A DNA stretch of 39,830 nucleotides from assembly GCA_013697585.1 (NCBI GenBank), contig JACCWP010000291.1:1-39830 (forward strand). Reading direction: 5' to 3'. The notes beneath the pieces were generated by a model. The model was not told where the DNA came from, ran no database searches, and saw nothing but the letters and a program-made list of their open reading frames with translations. Origin of the DNA: Nocardioidaceae bacterium. GTDB taxonomy: Bacteria; Actinomycetota; Actinomycetes; Propionibacteriales; Nocardioidaceae. How positions within the stretch are numbered: the stretch's first letter is position 1; every line of letters starts with the position of its first letter. Shown here piece by piece: positions 23,458 to 31,394 of this stretch. Both the position numbers and the translations under genes were made by a program.

Positions 23458-24636
23458 GTGGCGGCTCACGCGCGCAGCGCTCTGGCCCGCCGGCTGGAGA
23501 AGTCGGTAGGGCCGCTGGCCGCGGCTACGACCACAAGGATGGAGCGCGAGCTCGGCTGGTTCGGCGAACTCTCGGCCGAGGACCGGTCCTGGGTCGGCCT
23601 CATCGTCCAGAACGGCATCGGCAGCTTCGCCCGCTGGTTTCGCGACCCTCAGCCCGTCGGCACCCTGGTCGTCACCGTCTTCGGCCAGGCTCCCCGGGCG
23701 CTGACCCGGGTGGTCAGCCTGCAGCAGACGGTCGAGCTGGTACGGATGACGATCGCGGTCGTCGAGGAAGACGTGGAGGACCTGCTGGGCACCGCCGACG
23801 GCGCCGTCGTACGAGAGGCGATGCTGCGCTACTCCCGCGACGTGGCGTTCGCCGCCGCGGAGGTCTATGCCCGTGCCGCCGAGGTGCGCGGCGCGTGGGA
23901 CGCCCGGCTGGAGGCCCTGGTCGTCGACGCGGTGCTGCGCGGCGAGGCTGACGAGGCCGTACGCTCCCGCGCCTCGGCTCTCGGCTGGGAGGCCCGACCC
24001 GGGATCAGCGTCGTGCTCGGCCTGGCGCCGGAAGGCGCCGACGCGCAGGGCACTCCGCACGCCTACACAGCCGTCGACGAGCTGCGCCGCTCTGCCCGGC
24101 AGGCCGGTGCCGACGCTCTGTGCGCAGTGCAGGGCGACCGGCTCGTCGTGGTGCTGAGCGGGGTGGAGGATCTCGACAAGGCGGGGACGACCATCGCCGA
24201 CCACTTCGGCCCCGGACCTGTGGTGCTGGGGCCTGTGGTCGCCGACCTGCTGGCGGGTGCCCGCTCGGCCCGGGAAGCGACCGCCGGCCTGCGCGCAGCG
24301 GCGGGTTGGCCGGCCGCTCCTCGCCCGGTGGCGGCCGACGACCTGCTCCCCGAGCGCGCGCTGTCCGGTGACGGGCACGCCCGGCGCCGGCTGGTGACCG
24401 ATCTTTACGGTCCGATCGCGGTTGACGATGCACTGCTCCGAACCCTGGAGGCATACCTCGAGCACGGCGCCTCTATCGAGGGCAGCGCCCGCGCGCTGTT
24501 CGTGCACGCCAACACGATCCGCTACCGGTTGCGACGGATAGAGGCGGTGTCCGGGTTGGCTCCGACACACCCGCGCGACGCCTACACCCTGCGGGTGGCA
24601 CTGACCCTCGGACGGCTCCGCGCGCCGGAGGCCTGA
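23458..24636 (+). CDS. fasR: PucR-family transcriptional regulator (FasR-like)
   Basis: This 392-aa protein has a C-terminal PucR helix-turn-helix (LEHGASIEGSARALFVHANTIRYRLRRIEAVSG, residues 335-370) and a central GGDEF-like degenerate region (about 175-290). The N-terminal domain starts SALARRLEKSVG. Between aceE and fabD this position is held by Rv2242 in M. tuberculosis and by FasR in Streptomyces, where FasR activates the fabD-fabH-acpP-fabF operon. The same role here is inferred from position and architecture. Its probable target site is the dyad at 24646-24662. The GTG start is supported by TAGCCT 7 nt upstream. Confidence 0.88.
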   Translation: MAAHARSALARRLEKSVGPLAAATTTRMERELGWFGELSAEDRSWVGLIVQNGIGSFARWFRDPQPVGTLVVTVFGQAPRALTRVVSLQQTVELVRMTIAVVEEDVEDLLGTADGAVVREAMLRYSRDVAFAAAEVYARAAEVRGAWDARLEALVVDAVLRGEADEAVRSRASALGWEARPGISVVLGLAPEGADAQGTPHAYTAVDELRRSARQAGADALCAVQGDRLVVVLSGVEDLDKAGTTIADHFGPGPVVLGPVVADLLAGARSAREATAGLRAAAGWPAAPRPVAADDLLPERALSGDGHARRRLVTDLYGPIAVDDALLRTLEAYLEHGASIEGSARALFVHANTIRYRLRRIEAVSGLAPTHPRDAYTLRVALTLGRLRAPEA

Positions 24637-24645
24637 GCACGCGGG

Positions 24646-24662
24646 TTGTAGGAAACCTCCAA
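24646..24662 (+). promoter_or_regulatory. Candidate FasR-type operator upstream of fabD
   Basis: A 17-bp imperfect palindrome, TTGTAGG - AAA - CCTCCAA (6 of 7 pairs). Its centre is 77 bp upstream of the predicted fabD transcription start, a typical distance for an activator. It starts 9 bp after the regulator stop codon and is the clearest dyad in the 94-bp gap. Confidence 0.5.
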
Positions 24663-24717
24663 GAGAAGTCTGGGATCTTCGTCCGTTGCGGTCCGCGGCC
24701 TGGCCTTGCCGACCCGG

Positions 24718-24723
24718 CAGGCT
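24718..24723 (+). promoter_or_regulatory. Candidate -10 of fabD operon (leaderless)
   Basis: CAGGCT is followed by 7 nt and the fabD GTG. It lacks the first T of TANNNT, consistent with a promoter needing an activator. Confidence 0.45.
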
Positions 24724-24730
24724 GGCAGCC

Positions 24731-25930
24731 GTGCTTGTCATCGTCGCTCCCGGGCAAGGGGCCCAGAAGCCCGGCTTCTTGAGCCCGTGGATCGAGGACC
24801 CGGTCTTCGCCGAGCGACTGCACTGGCTGTCAGCGGTCGCCGGTCTCGACCTCGCGCACTACGGCACGCAGGCCGACGCCGACACCATCCGCGACACCGC
24901 GGTGGCCCAGCCGCTGCTGGTCGCCGCCGGCCTCGTCTCGGCGGTCTCGTTGTTCCCGCACCCGTCCGACGCCTTCAGCGCCGTCGGCGCAACCAGCGGC
25001 CACAGCGTCGGCGAGATCACCGCCGCGGCCGGCGTAGGAGTGATCTCGGCCGAGCAGGCGATGGTGCTCGTACGCGAGCGGGGCAAGGCGATGGCAGCGG
25101 CCTCCGAACGCACCGCCACGTCGATGACCGCCGTGCTCGGTGGGGACCACGACGAGGTGCTGAGTCTGCTTGGAAACCTTGGCCTCACCGCCGCCAACGA
25201 CAACGGTCCCGGTCAGGTGGTGGCGGCAGGCACCGTCGAGCAGCTCGCCGCGCTTGCCGATGCGGTGGCGGCCGGCAAGGGTCCGGCCAAGGCCCGGCTG
25301 ACCGCGCTGTCCGTGGCGGGTGCGTTCCACACCGCGCATATGGAACCGGCCGTCGAGTCGCTGGCCCGCTACGCCCGCTGCGTCTACACCCACGACCCAC
25401 GCGCAAGGCTGATCTCCAACCGCGACGGCCAGGTCGTCCATGACGGCCCCGAGGTGATACGTCGGATCGTCGGCCAGGTCGCCCGTCCCGTGCGCTGGGA
25501 CCTGTGCATGCAGACGATGGCCGACCTCGGAGTCACCGGGCTCTTGGAGATGCCACCGGCGGGAACGCTTGTCGGTATCGCCCGCCGCAGTCTCCCCGGG
25601 GTCGCGACCTTCGCGCTCAAGACGCCCGACCAGCTCGACGACGCCCGCGCCTTCGTCGACGAGCACGCGGTGGCCTCGCCAATGGAGGGATCGCCGACGT
25701 GGCGGCTGCTGGTGGCGCCGGCCAAGGGCACGTTCGTGCTGGCCGACGACCGCGACCGCGACAAGCCGCTGCAGCCCGAGGAGCAGGTCGGGGCCGTACG
25801 AAGCCTGCGCGACGAGATCCCGGTACTGGCCCCGCACGGTGGCACGGTCGTCGAGTGGCTGGTCGAGGACGGTGACCTGGTCGCGCCCGGCCAGCCGCTG
25901 GTGAGACTCCATCCGGAGGCGATCGCATGA
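24731..25930 (+). CDS. fabD: Malonyl-CoA:ACP transacylase with C-terminal biotinyl/lipoyl-like domain
   Basis: FabD moves malonyl from CoA to acyl carrier protein, the first committed loading step of type II fatty-acid synthesis. The 399-aa product has VIVAPGQGAQ at the N-terminus, the catalytic Ser in SGHSVGEITAA (about residue 93), the catalytic His in AGAFHTAHME (about 200) and MPPAGTLVGIARR. About 90 extra residues follow the usual end: a linker (PTWRLLVAPAKGTFVLAD) and then VLAPHGGTVVEWLVEDGD with LVAPGQPLVRLHPE. That tail has the hairpin pattern of a biotinyl/lipoyl domain but no modifiable Lys. The GTG at 24731 starts the fold directly. The stop overlaps the fabH ATG (ATGA). Confidence 0.95.
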   Translation: MLVIVAPGQGAQKPGFLSPWIEDPVFAERLHWLSAVAGLDLAHYGTQADADTIRDTAVAQPLLVAAGLVSAVSLFPHPSDAFSAVGATSGHSVGEITAAAGVGVISAEQAMVLVRERGKAMAAASERTATSMTAVLGGDHDEVLSLLGNLGLTAANDNGPGQVVAAGTVEQLAALADAVAAGKGPAKARLTALSVAGAFHTAHMEPAVESLARYARCVYTHDPRARLISNRDGQVVHDGPEVIRRIVGQVARPVRWDLCMQTMADLGVTGLLEMPPAGTLVGIARRSLPGVATFALKTPDQLDDARAFVDEHAVASPMEGSPTWRLLVAPAKGTFVLADDRDRDKPLQPEEQVGAVRSLRDEIPVLAPHGGTVVEWLVEDGDLVAPGQPLVRLHPEAIA

Positions 25931-26937
25931 CCGCGCTGCCGGCACCCACTCCGGGACCCGCCGTCGCTCTGCTCGGTCTCGGCGTCTACCGACCTGCCCG
26001 GGTCGTGCCCAACGCCGAGATCGTCGACCTGATCGGCTCGTCCGACGAGTGGATCCGTACCCGCTCGGGCATCGAGACCCGCCGCTTCGCCGGCGCCGAC
26101 GAGACCGTGGTGTCGATGTCGGTGGCCGCCTCGCGGACCGCGCTGGAACAGGCAGGCATCGCGGCCGAGCAGCTCGACTGCGTCGTCGTGGCCACCGTCT
26201 CGCACCTGCTGCAGACGCCGTCGGCCGCCGCGATGATCGCCGAGCAGCTGGGCGCCACGCCAGCCGCGGCGTTCGACTTGTCCGCGGCGTGCGCGGGCTT
26301 CTGCTACGGCGTCTCGCTCGCGTCCGACATGGTGCGGGCGGGGTCCGCCCAGCACGTCCTCGTGATCGGGGTCGAAAAGCTCAGCGACATCACCGACCCG
26401 ACCGACCGCTCGACCTCGTTCATCTTCGCCGACGGTGCCGGCGCGGTCGTGGTGGGGCCGACCGACGAGCACGGCATCAGCCCCGTGGTGTGGGGATCCG
26501 ACGGCGCCCGCTATGACCTGATCCGGCAGGAGGCGCCGTGGCCGGTCAAGGTCGACCCCGACCCCGAGTCCGAGAAGGGGTCCCACACACTGCGGATGGA
26601 GGGCAACCCGGTCTTTCGGTGGGCCAGCTTCGAGATGGCCAAGGTGGCCAAGCAGACCCTCGAACGCGCCGGCCTCACCGTCGACGATCTTGACGTGTTC
26701 ATCCCGCACCAGGCCAACATGCGCATCACCGACGCGATGGCTCGCGCGCTCAAGCTGCCACCGCACGTCGCCATCGCCCGCGACATCGCCCAGCAGGGCA
26801 ACACGTCCGCGGCATCCGTGCCGCTGGCGATGGAGCGGCTGATCGCCGACGGCGAGGCACGGCGGGGCGATCTGGCACTGCTGATCGCGTTCGGCGCCGG
26901 CCTCGTCTATGCCGCCCAAGTGGTGCGACTGCCGTGA
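25927..26937 (+). CDS. fabH: 3-oxoacyl-ACP synthase III
   Basis: FabH starts each fatty acid by condensing an acyl-CoA primer with malonyl-ACP. The 336-aa thiolase-fold protein has the catalytic triad: Cys in LSAACAGFCYG (about 122), His in FIPHQANMRI (about 260) and Asn in QGNTSAASVP (about 291). The expected GIETRRFA and FADGAGAVVVGPT motifs are present. In actinomycetes FabH often accepts branched primers, giving iso and anteiso acids; specificity cannot be read here. The ATG overlaps the fabD stop by 4 nt, so translation is coupled. acpP follows after 65 nt. Confidence 0.97.
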   Translation: MTALPAPTPGPAVALLGLGVYRPARVVPNAEIVDLIGSSDEWIRTRSGIETRRFAGADETVVSMSVAASRTALEQAGIAAEQLDCVVVATVSHLLQTPSAAAMIAEQLGATPAAAFDLSAACAGFCYGVSLASDMVRAGSAQHVLVIGVEKLSDITDPTDRSTSFIFADGAGAVVVGPTDEHGISPVVWGSDGARYDLIRQEAPWPVKVDPDPESEKGSHTLRMEGNPVFRWASFEMAKVAKQTLERAGLTVDDLDVFIPHQANMRITDAMARALKLPPHVAIARDIAQQGNTSAASVPLAMERLIADGEARRGDLALLIAFGAGLVYAAQVVRLP

Positions 26938-27002
26938 CCGCCGTCCGCGGCCACTGACTGTCCTGTCCCGCACACGCCACGCCCCCAACAGAAGGAGAAG
27001 AC

Positions 27003-27248
27003 ATGGCCACCACCGAGGAGATCCGCACCTCGCTCGCCGACATCGTCAACGAGGTCGCTGGCATCCCCGCTGACGACGTCCAGCTGGACAAGTCGTTCGT
27101 CGACGACTTGGACGTCGACTCGTTGTCCATGGTCGAGGTGGTTGTCGCCGCCGAGGAGAAGTTCGACGTCAAGATCCCCGACGACGAGGTCAAGAACCTC
27201 AAGACCGTGGGTGACGCCGTGGCGTACATCGAGCGCCAGCTCGCCTGA
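27003..27248 (+). CDS. acpP: Acyl carrier protein
   Basis: An 81-aa acidic four-helix protein that carries growing acyl chains on a 4'-phosphopantetheine arm. The attachment Ser is in DLDVDSLSMVEVV. A strong AGAAGGAGAAG lies just before the ATG at 27003, suiting high expression. The position between fabH and fabF is standard. The LuxI-like acyltransferase at 13211-13936, if it uses acyl-ACP, would draw on this protein. Confidence 0.97.
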   Translation: MATTEEIRTSLADIVNEVAGIPADDVQLDKSFVDDLDVDSLSMVEVVVAAEEKFDVKIPDDEVKNLKTVGDAVAYIERQLA

Positions 27249-27273
27249 CCCCAACCCCCCGTCCCCTGCCGCC

Positions 27274-27335
27274 AATTGCGGGGTTCTGGGGGTCGCAAGC
27301 CACGTCCTGACACCCGTTTCCCGCAATTGCGACCC
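27274..27335 (+). promoter_or_regulatory. Two competing RNA dyads between acpP and fabF
   Basis: Arm A (27274-27282, AATTGCGGG) pairs with A' (27320-27328). Arm B (27290-27298, GGGTCGCAA) pairs with B' (27327-27335). Each is a perfect 9-bp pairing. A' and B' share two bases and the order A-B-A'-B' is interlocked, so the helices exclude each other or form a pseudoknot. B' ends a few nt before the fabF Shine-Dalgarno (GAGGTGA). It may set the acpP to fabF ratio by attenuation or processing. Confidence 0.5.
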
Positions 27336-27354
27336 TTTGTGAGGTGAGCGCCCC

Positions 27355-28590
27355 ATGACCCGCACCGTCGTCGTGACCGGCCTCGGTCTGACCAGCCCCC
27401 TCGGAGGCGACGTCGGCTCGACCTGGGAGGCCCTCCTTGCCGGCCGTTCGGGCGCCAACCGGCTCGAGCACGAGTGGGCCGCGCAGCTGCCGGTACGGAT
27501 CGCCGCCGAGGTCGCCGTCGAGCCCTCCGAGGTGCTCGAGCGCGTCAAGGCGAGGCGGATGGACCGCTCGGCGCAGTTCGCCGTGATCGCAGCCAAGCAG
27601 GCATGGGCCGACGCGGGGCTCGAGGACGTCGAGGTCGACTCCGAGCGGCTCGGTGTCGCCTGCGCATCCGGCATCGGCGGTGTCACCACATTGCTCTCCA
27701 GCTATGACGCGCTGCGCGACAAGGGGCCGCGCCGCGTGTCTCCCTTTGCCATCCCGATGCTGATGCCCAACTCGGCGGCCGCCAACATCGGGCTGGTTGT
27801 CGGAGCTCAGGCGGGAGTGCACACACCGGTTTCGGCGTGCGCGTCGGGCAGCGAGGGTGTTGCGCTGGGGGTGGACATGATCCGGCTCGACCGCGCCGAC
27901 GTCGTCGTGGTCGGTGGTACGGAGGCAGCGATCCACCCGTTGCCGCTCGCCGCGTTCGCGAACATGATGGCGCTGTCAAAGCGCAACGACGAGCCCGAGG
28001 CGGCGTCCCGGCCATGGGACACCGACCGCGACGGGTTCGTGCTCGGCGAGGGTGCGGGCTTGTTGGTGCTCGAGTCGGAGGAGCACGCCAAGGCGCGCGG
28101 CGCGCGGGTCTATGCCGCGGTTGCCGGCGCCGGCGTCACCTCAGACAGCCACGACATCGCCCAGCCCGACCCCGAGGGCCGCGGTGGGGCGCGGGCGATG
28201 GCGATCGCGATGCGTGATGCCCGGCTTCAGCCGGCAGACATCAAGCACATCAACGCACACGCCACATCGACCCCACAGGGCGACGTCGCCGAGGCGTTGA
28301 TGGTCCACGCGACTCTCGGGGCCGCCGCTTCTTCGGTGGTGGTGACCAGCACCAAGTCCATGACGGGGCACCTGCTGGGGGCGGCCGGTGCGCTCGAGTC
28401 GATCGCGACGGTGCTCGCCCTGTACAACCGGGTGATCCCGCCGACAATCAACCTGCACAAGGTCGACGAGGCGGTCGACCTCGACATCGCCACCAAGCCG
28501 CGCGACTTGCCACCGGGCGACCTCGCCGCGCTCAACAACTCCTTCGGCTTCGGCGGTCACAACGTCGCCCTGGCCTTCCGCACCGTCTGA
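27355..28590 (+). CDS. fabF: 3-oxoacyl-ACP synthase II
   Basis: FabF extends acyl-ACP with malonyl-ACP. The 411-aa protein has the Cys-His-His set: VSACASGSEG, NAHATSTPQGD and SMTGHLLGAAGA. The C-terminal NNSFGFGGHNVALAF is typical. It corresponds to the KasA/KasB position of mycobacteria but lies in a simple one-copy fab operon, so it probably makes ordinary membrane fatty acids. GAGGTGA precedes the ATG at 27355. accD follows after 15 nt. Confidence 0.97.
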   Translation: MTRTVVVTGLGLTSPLGGDVGSTWEALLAGRSGANRLEHEWAAQLPVRIAAEVAVEPSEVLERVKARRMDRSAQFAVIAAKQAWADAGLEDVEVDSERLGVACASGIGGVTTLLSSYDALRDKGPRRVSPFAIPMLMPNSAAANIGLVVGAQAGVHTPVSACASGSEGVALGVDMIRLDRADVVVVGGTEAAIHPLPLAAFANMMALSKRNDEPEAASRPWDTDRDGFVLGEGAGLLVLESEEHAKARGARVYAAVAGAGVTSDSHDIAQPDPEGRGGARAMAIAMRDARLQPADIKHINAHATSTPQGDVAEALMVHATLGAAASSVVVTSTKSMTGHLLGAAGALESIATVLALYNRVIPPTINLHKVDEAVDLDIATKPRDLPPGDLAALNNSFGFGGHNVALAFRTV

Positions 28591-28605
28591 CCGAGAGGTG
28601 CCCGC

Positions 28606-30048
28606 ATGAGTGCAGCCACCAGTTCGCCCGCGCCGAGCAGGCCCGTCAAGCCGCCGCGGGACGCGGACCCGCGTCACCCCGCCGTCCGGCTCGGCGCACT
28701 GTTCGACGCCGGCTCGATGGAGCTGATCACGCCCGACGACCTGTCGGGCATGCGCGCGGCGGTTGGCACCGTTGACGGCACCCACACCGTCGCCTTCTGC
28801 TCAGACGCCACCGTCATGGGCGGCGCCATGGGCGATGCTGGCTGCAAGGTGGTCGTCCAGGCGTACGCACGAGCGGTCGCCGACGACGCCCCGATCGTCG
28901 GGCTGTGGCACTCCGGCGGCGCCCGGTTGGCCGAAGGAGTGCTGTCGCTGCACGCGGTCGGCGAGATCTTTCACCAGATGACTCTCGCGTCCGGCCGCGT
29001 CCCGCAGATCTCGGTCGTGCTTGGCCCGGCGGCTGGCGGCGCTGCGTATGGACCCGCGCTCACCGACGTGGTCATCCTCGGTCCCGCGGGCAGGATCTTT
29101 GTCACCGGGCCCGATGTCGTGCGCTCCGTCACCGGCGAGGACGTCGACATGCTCCGGCTGGGCGGACCGGAGCCACACGGCCGCCGCTCGGGCGTCGTGC
29201 ACGTGCTGGCCGAATCGGATGAGCACGCGATCGGGGAGGCGCGCCGGCTGACGTCGCTGCTAGGCGCCCAGGGCGAGCTGACGGTCAGCGCCGTCGACGA
29301 CGTCGACCTGGGTGCCGCGCTGCCCGAGTCGATGCGACGTGCCTACGACGTCCACCCGCTGCTGGAGCGGGTCCTCGATCCCGGCAGCGCACTCGAGCTC
29401 CACGCCCGCTGGGCACCCAACATCACGACCACCCTCGGGCGGTTCGGTGGTCGTACGGTCGGCGTCATCGCCAACAACCCGCTGCGCCTCGGCGGCTGTC
29501 TCGACTCTGCGTCAGCCGAGAAGGCGGCACGGTTCGTCCGGATGTGCGACGCGTTCGGTGTGCCACTGCTCGTGCTCGTCGACGTTCCGGGCTACCTGCC
29601 AGGCGTCGGGCAGGAGTGGGACGGAGTGGTCCGTCGAGGGGCCAAGCTGCTGCACGCGTTCAGCGAGGCGACGGTGCCGCGGATCACGCTGGTGACCCGC
29701 AAGGCCTACGGCGGTGCGTACATCGCGATGAACGCACGCTGTCTTGGGGCGACCAAGGTGTTCGCTTGGCCGGGCGCGGAAGTGGCGGTGATGGGGGCCG
29801 TTGCAGCGATTCGCGTCCTGCACCGCCGGCGGTTGGCGGAGGTGGTGCCCGAGCTCCGCACGAAGGTCGAGGGCGAGCTGGCAGCCGAGCACGAGCTGCT
29901 GGCCGGTGGTGTCGGCAAGGCCGCCGAAATCGGTGTGATCGATGAGATCGTCGAGCCCGCTCGTACCCGCTCGGTCCTGGCAGCGGCACTGGCTGAGGCA
30001 CTCGCCGGCGGACCGGTGCGGGGACGGCACGGCAACATCCCGCTCTGA
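28606..30048 (+). CDS. accD: Acyl-CoA carboxylase beta subunit (AccD6-like)
   Basis: This 480-aa carboxyltransferase subunit moves CO2 from carboxybiotin to acetyl-CoA or propionyl-CoA, supplying malonyl-CoA to the operon. The crotonase-fold halves are visible: WHSGGARLAEGVLSLH with LGPAAGGAAYGPALTD in the first, and DVPGYLPGVGQEWDG with TRKAYGGAYIAMN and WPGAEVAVMG in the second, the two oxyanion-hole regions. The position after fabF matches accD6 of M. tuberculosis. It needs a biotinylated alpha subunit, which is not in this window. The biotin-like tail of FabD lacks the Lys and cannot replace it. GAGAGGTG precedes the ATG. Confidence 0.95.
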   Translation: MSAATSSPAPSRPVKPPRDADPRHPAVRLGALFDAGSMELITPDDLSGMRAAVGTVDGTHTVAFCSDATVMGGAMGDAGCKVVVQAYARAVADDAPIVGLWHSGGARLAEGVLSLHAVGEIFHQMTLASGRVPQISVVLGPAAGGAAYGPALTDVVILGPAGRIFVTGPDVVRSVTGEDVDMLRLGGPEPHGRRSGVVHVLAESDEHAIGEARRLTSLLGAQGELTVSAVDDVDLGAALPESMRRAYDVHPLLERVLDPGSALELHARWAPNITTTLGRFGGRTVGVIANNPLRLGGCLDSASAEKAARFVRMCDAFGVPLLVLVDVPGYLPGVGQEWDGVVRRGAKLLHAFSEATVPRITLVTRKAYGGAYIAMNARCLGATKVFAWPGAEVAVMGAVAAIRVLHRRRLAEVVPELRTKVEGELAAEHELLAGGVGKAAEIGVIDEIVEPARTRSVLAAALAEALAGGPVRGRHGNIPL

Positions 30049-30129
30049 GGCTGCCCGCACACTGGTCCTGGCAGACTGGCGGCGCGTCCTGGGGTCGGCC
30101 CTGGGTCACTGCGACCTGCAGGAGGTGTC

Positions 30130-30672
30130 GTGAGCTCGGACCAGGAACCGTTCTGGCGCGGGCGACGCGGCAAGATGCTGGTCGCGTCGCTGGCCGGTCT
30201 GATCACGTTCGGGATCGTCCTGGGTCTGGTCATCGCCTGGGCCAGCACGACCGTGCTGGACGCCGCCGGCTTCGACGATCAAGAGACGCCCCCGACCCTC
30301 GGCGCAGGTCCCTCCACGCCCGAACCATCCGACAGCGAGCCCCCTGCGACGTCGGAGTCGCCCGTCGCCGACTCACCGAGCAGCAGTGCCGACCCCGCCG
30401 CGCCGACGCTCAGCGCGTCGCCGACGCAGGTCGCCAGCTATGAGGAGATCACGCTGACGGGACGCTTCCCCGGGCTGCCCGCCGGCGCGCCACTGCAGAT
30501 CGAGCGCAAGGAGGGCGGACTCTGGGCGCTGTTTCCGGTGGGCTTGAGCACAAGCGAGCTGGGCACGTTCTCCACCTTCGTGCAGACCGGCCAGCCGGGC
30601 CAGAACCTGTTCCGCGTGACCGACCCGGGCACCGGGCTGAGCACGCCGGTGGTCACCGTCAGCGTCGGGTGA
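30130..30672 (+). CDS. Membrane-anchored protein with Ser/Pro/Glu linker and Ig-like domain
   Basis: This 180-aa protein has a basic N-terminus (WRGRRGKMLV), one membrane helix (ASLAGLITFGIVLGLVIAWA, about residues 19-38), a disordered Ser/Pro/Glu-rich linker (about 50-100) and a C-terminal beta-rich domain (SASPTQVASYEEITLTGRFP, ending DPGTGLSTPVVTVSVG). The last part resembles bacterial Ig-like or fibronectin-like modules. It should face outside the cell as a type II membrane protein. GGAGGTG lies 3 nt before the GTG at 30130. It follows accD by 81 nt and could be read through from the fab operon, but no functional tie is evident. The family is not recognised. Confidence 0.75.
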   Translation: MSSDQEPFWRGRRGKMLVASLAGLITFGIVLGLVIAWASTTVLDAAGFDDQETPPTLGAGPSTPEPSDSEPPATSESPVADSPSSSADPAAPTLSASPTQVASYEEITLTGRFPGLPAGAPLQIERKEGGLWALFPVGLSTSELGTFSTFVQTGQPGQNLFRVTDPGTGLSTPVVTVSVG

Positions 30673-30687
30673 GCACCCGGCCAGTCC

Positions 30688-30753
30688 CAACCACGAGCCG
30701 CTGACCGCGCAACCACGAGCCGCTGACCGCGCAACCACGAGCCGCTGACCGCG
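30688..30753. repeat. 22-bp tandem repeat, 3 perfect copies (convergent ends)
   Basis: Three identical 22-bp units at 30688, 30710 and 30732 each start CAACCACGAGCCGC and end TGACCGCG. They fill nearly the whole gap between the stop codons of the membrane protein and DUF3145. They align with the 22-bp unit at 23401-23422 and match the minus-strand unit of 4047-4200 at 17 of 22 positions. Confidence 0.96.
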
Positions 30754-30755
30754 CG

Positions 30756-31253
30756 TCACACGACCTGGTGCAGCCAGCGCACCGGAGCACCCTCGCCCGC
30801 GTGGCGGAACGGCTCGAGCTCGTCGTCCCATGGCTGGCCCAGCAGGGCCGCGATCTCGTCGGCCAGCGTCTCGCCGTGCTCCCCTTTCGCCGTCGCCGCG
30901 CGCAGCCGGTCCTCGGGAATCATCAGGTCTCCGTGCAGACCGGTGACCGCGTGGAAGACGCCGAGCTCGGGTGTGTACGAGAAGCGCCCGCCCTCGCTCA
31001 CCGGCGTCGGGTCCTCCGTCACCTCGTACCGCACGTGGGGCCAGCCGCGCAGCGCCGAGCACAAGACGGCCGCGGTGCCCGGCCCCGCCTGCCAGGACAG
31101 CTCGGCCCGGTAGGCCCCCTGCTCAGCAGGCTGGGACGTCCAGGGCAGGGAGATCGGCACGCCAAGAACTCCACCGACGGCCCACTCGATGTGCGGGCAC
31201 AACGCCGACGGTGCGGAGTGGACGTAGATCACGCCCCGTGCAGAGCTGCTCAC
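30756..31253 (-). CDS. DUF3145 family protein
   Basis: From the GTG at 31253 the product is 165 aa, the standard DUF3145 length, beginning SSSARGVIYVHSAPSALCPHIEW. Other conserved stretches are LRGWPHVRYEVTEDP, GVFHAVTGLHGDLMIPEDRL and LLGQPWDDELEPFRHAGEG. GGGAGGA lies 4 nt before the GTG, so the longer open frame upstream is rejected. The family is nearly confined to actinomycetes and often lies near the fab operon. Its function is unknown and no catalytic motif is obvious. Confidence 0.9.
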   Translation of the reverse strand: MSSSARGVIYVHSAPSALCPHIEWAVGGVLGVPISLPWTSQPAEQGAYRAELSWQAGPGTAAVLCSALRGWPHVRYEVTEDPTPVSEGGRFSYTPELGVFHAVTGLHGDLMIPEDRLRAATAKGEHGETLADEIAALLGQPWDDELEPFRHAGEGAPVRWLHQVV

Positions 31254-31394
31254 GGTGTCCTCCCAGGCTCGAGGTGCGCCTTCCCCAGCGGCCTCGCGTG
31301 CGGGCGGACAGTGACGTGCCGTCACCCATTGTGCACCATCAGCCCCACGGGCACCAGCACAGTTCAGGACGGCGGTCGGTAGGGTGAGCAGGTC

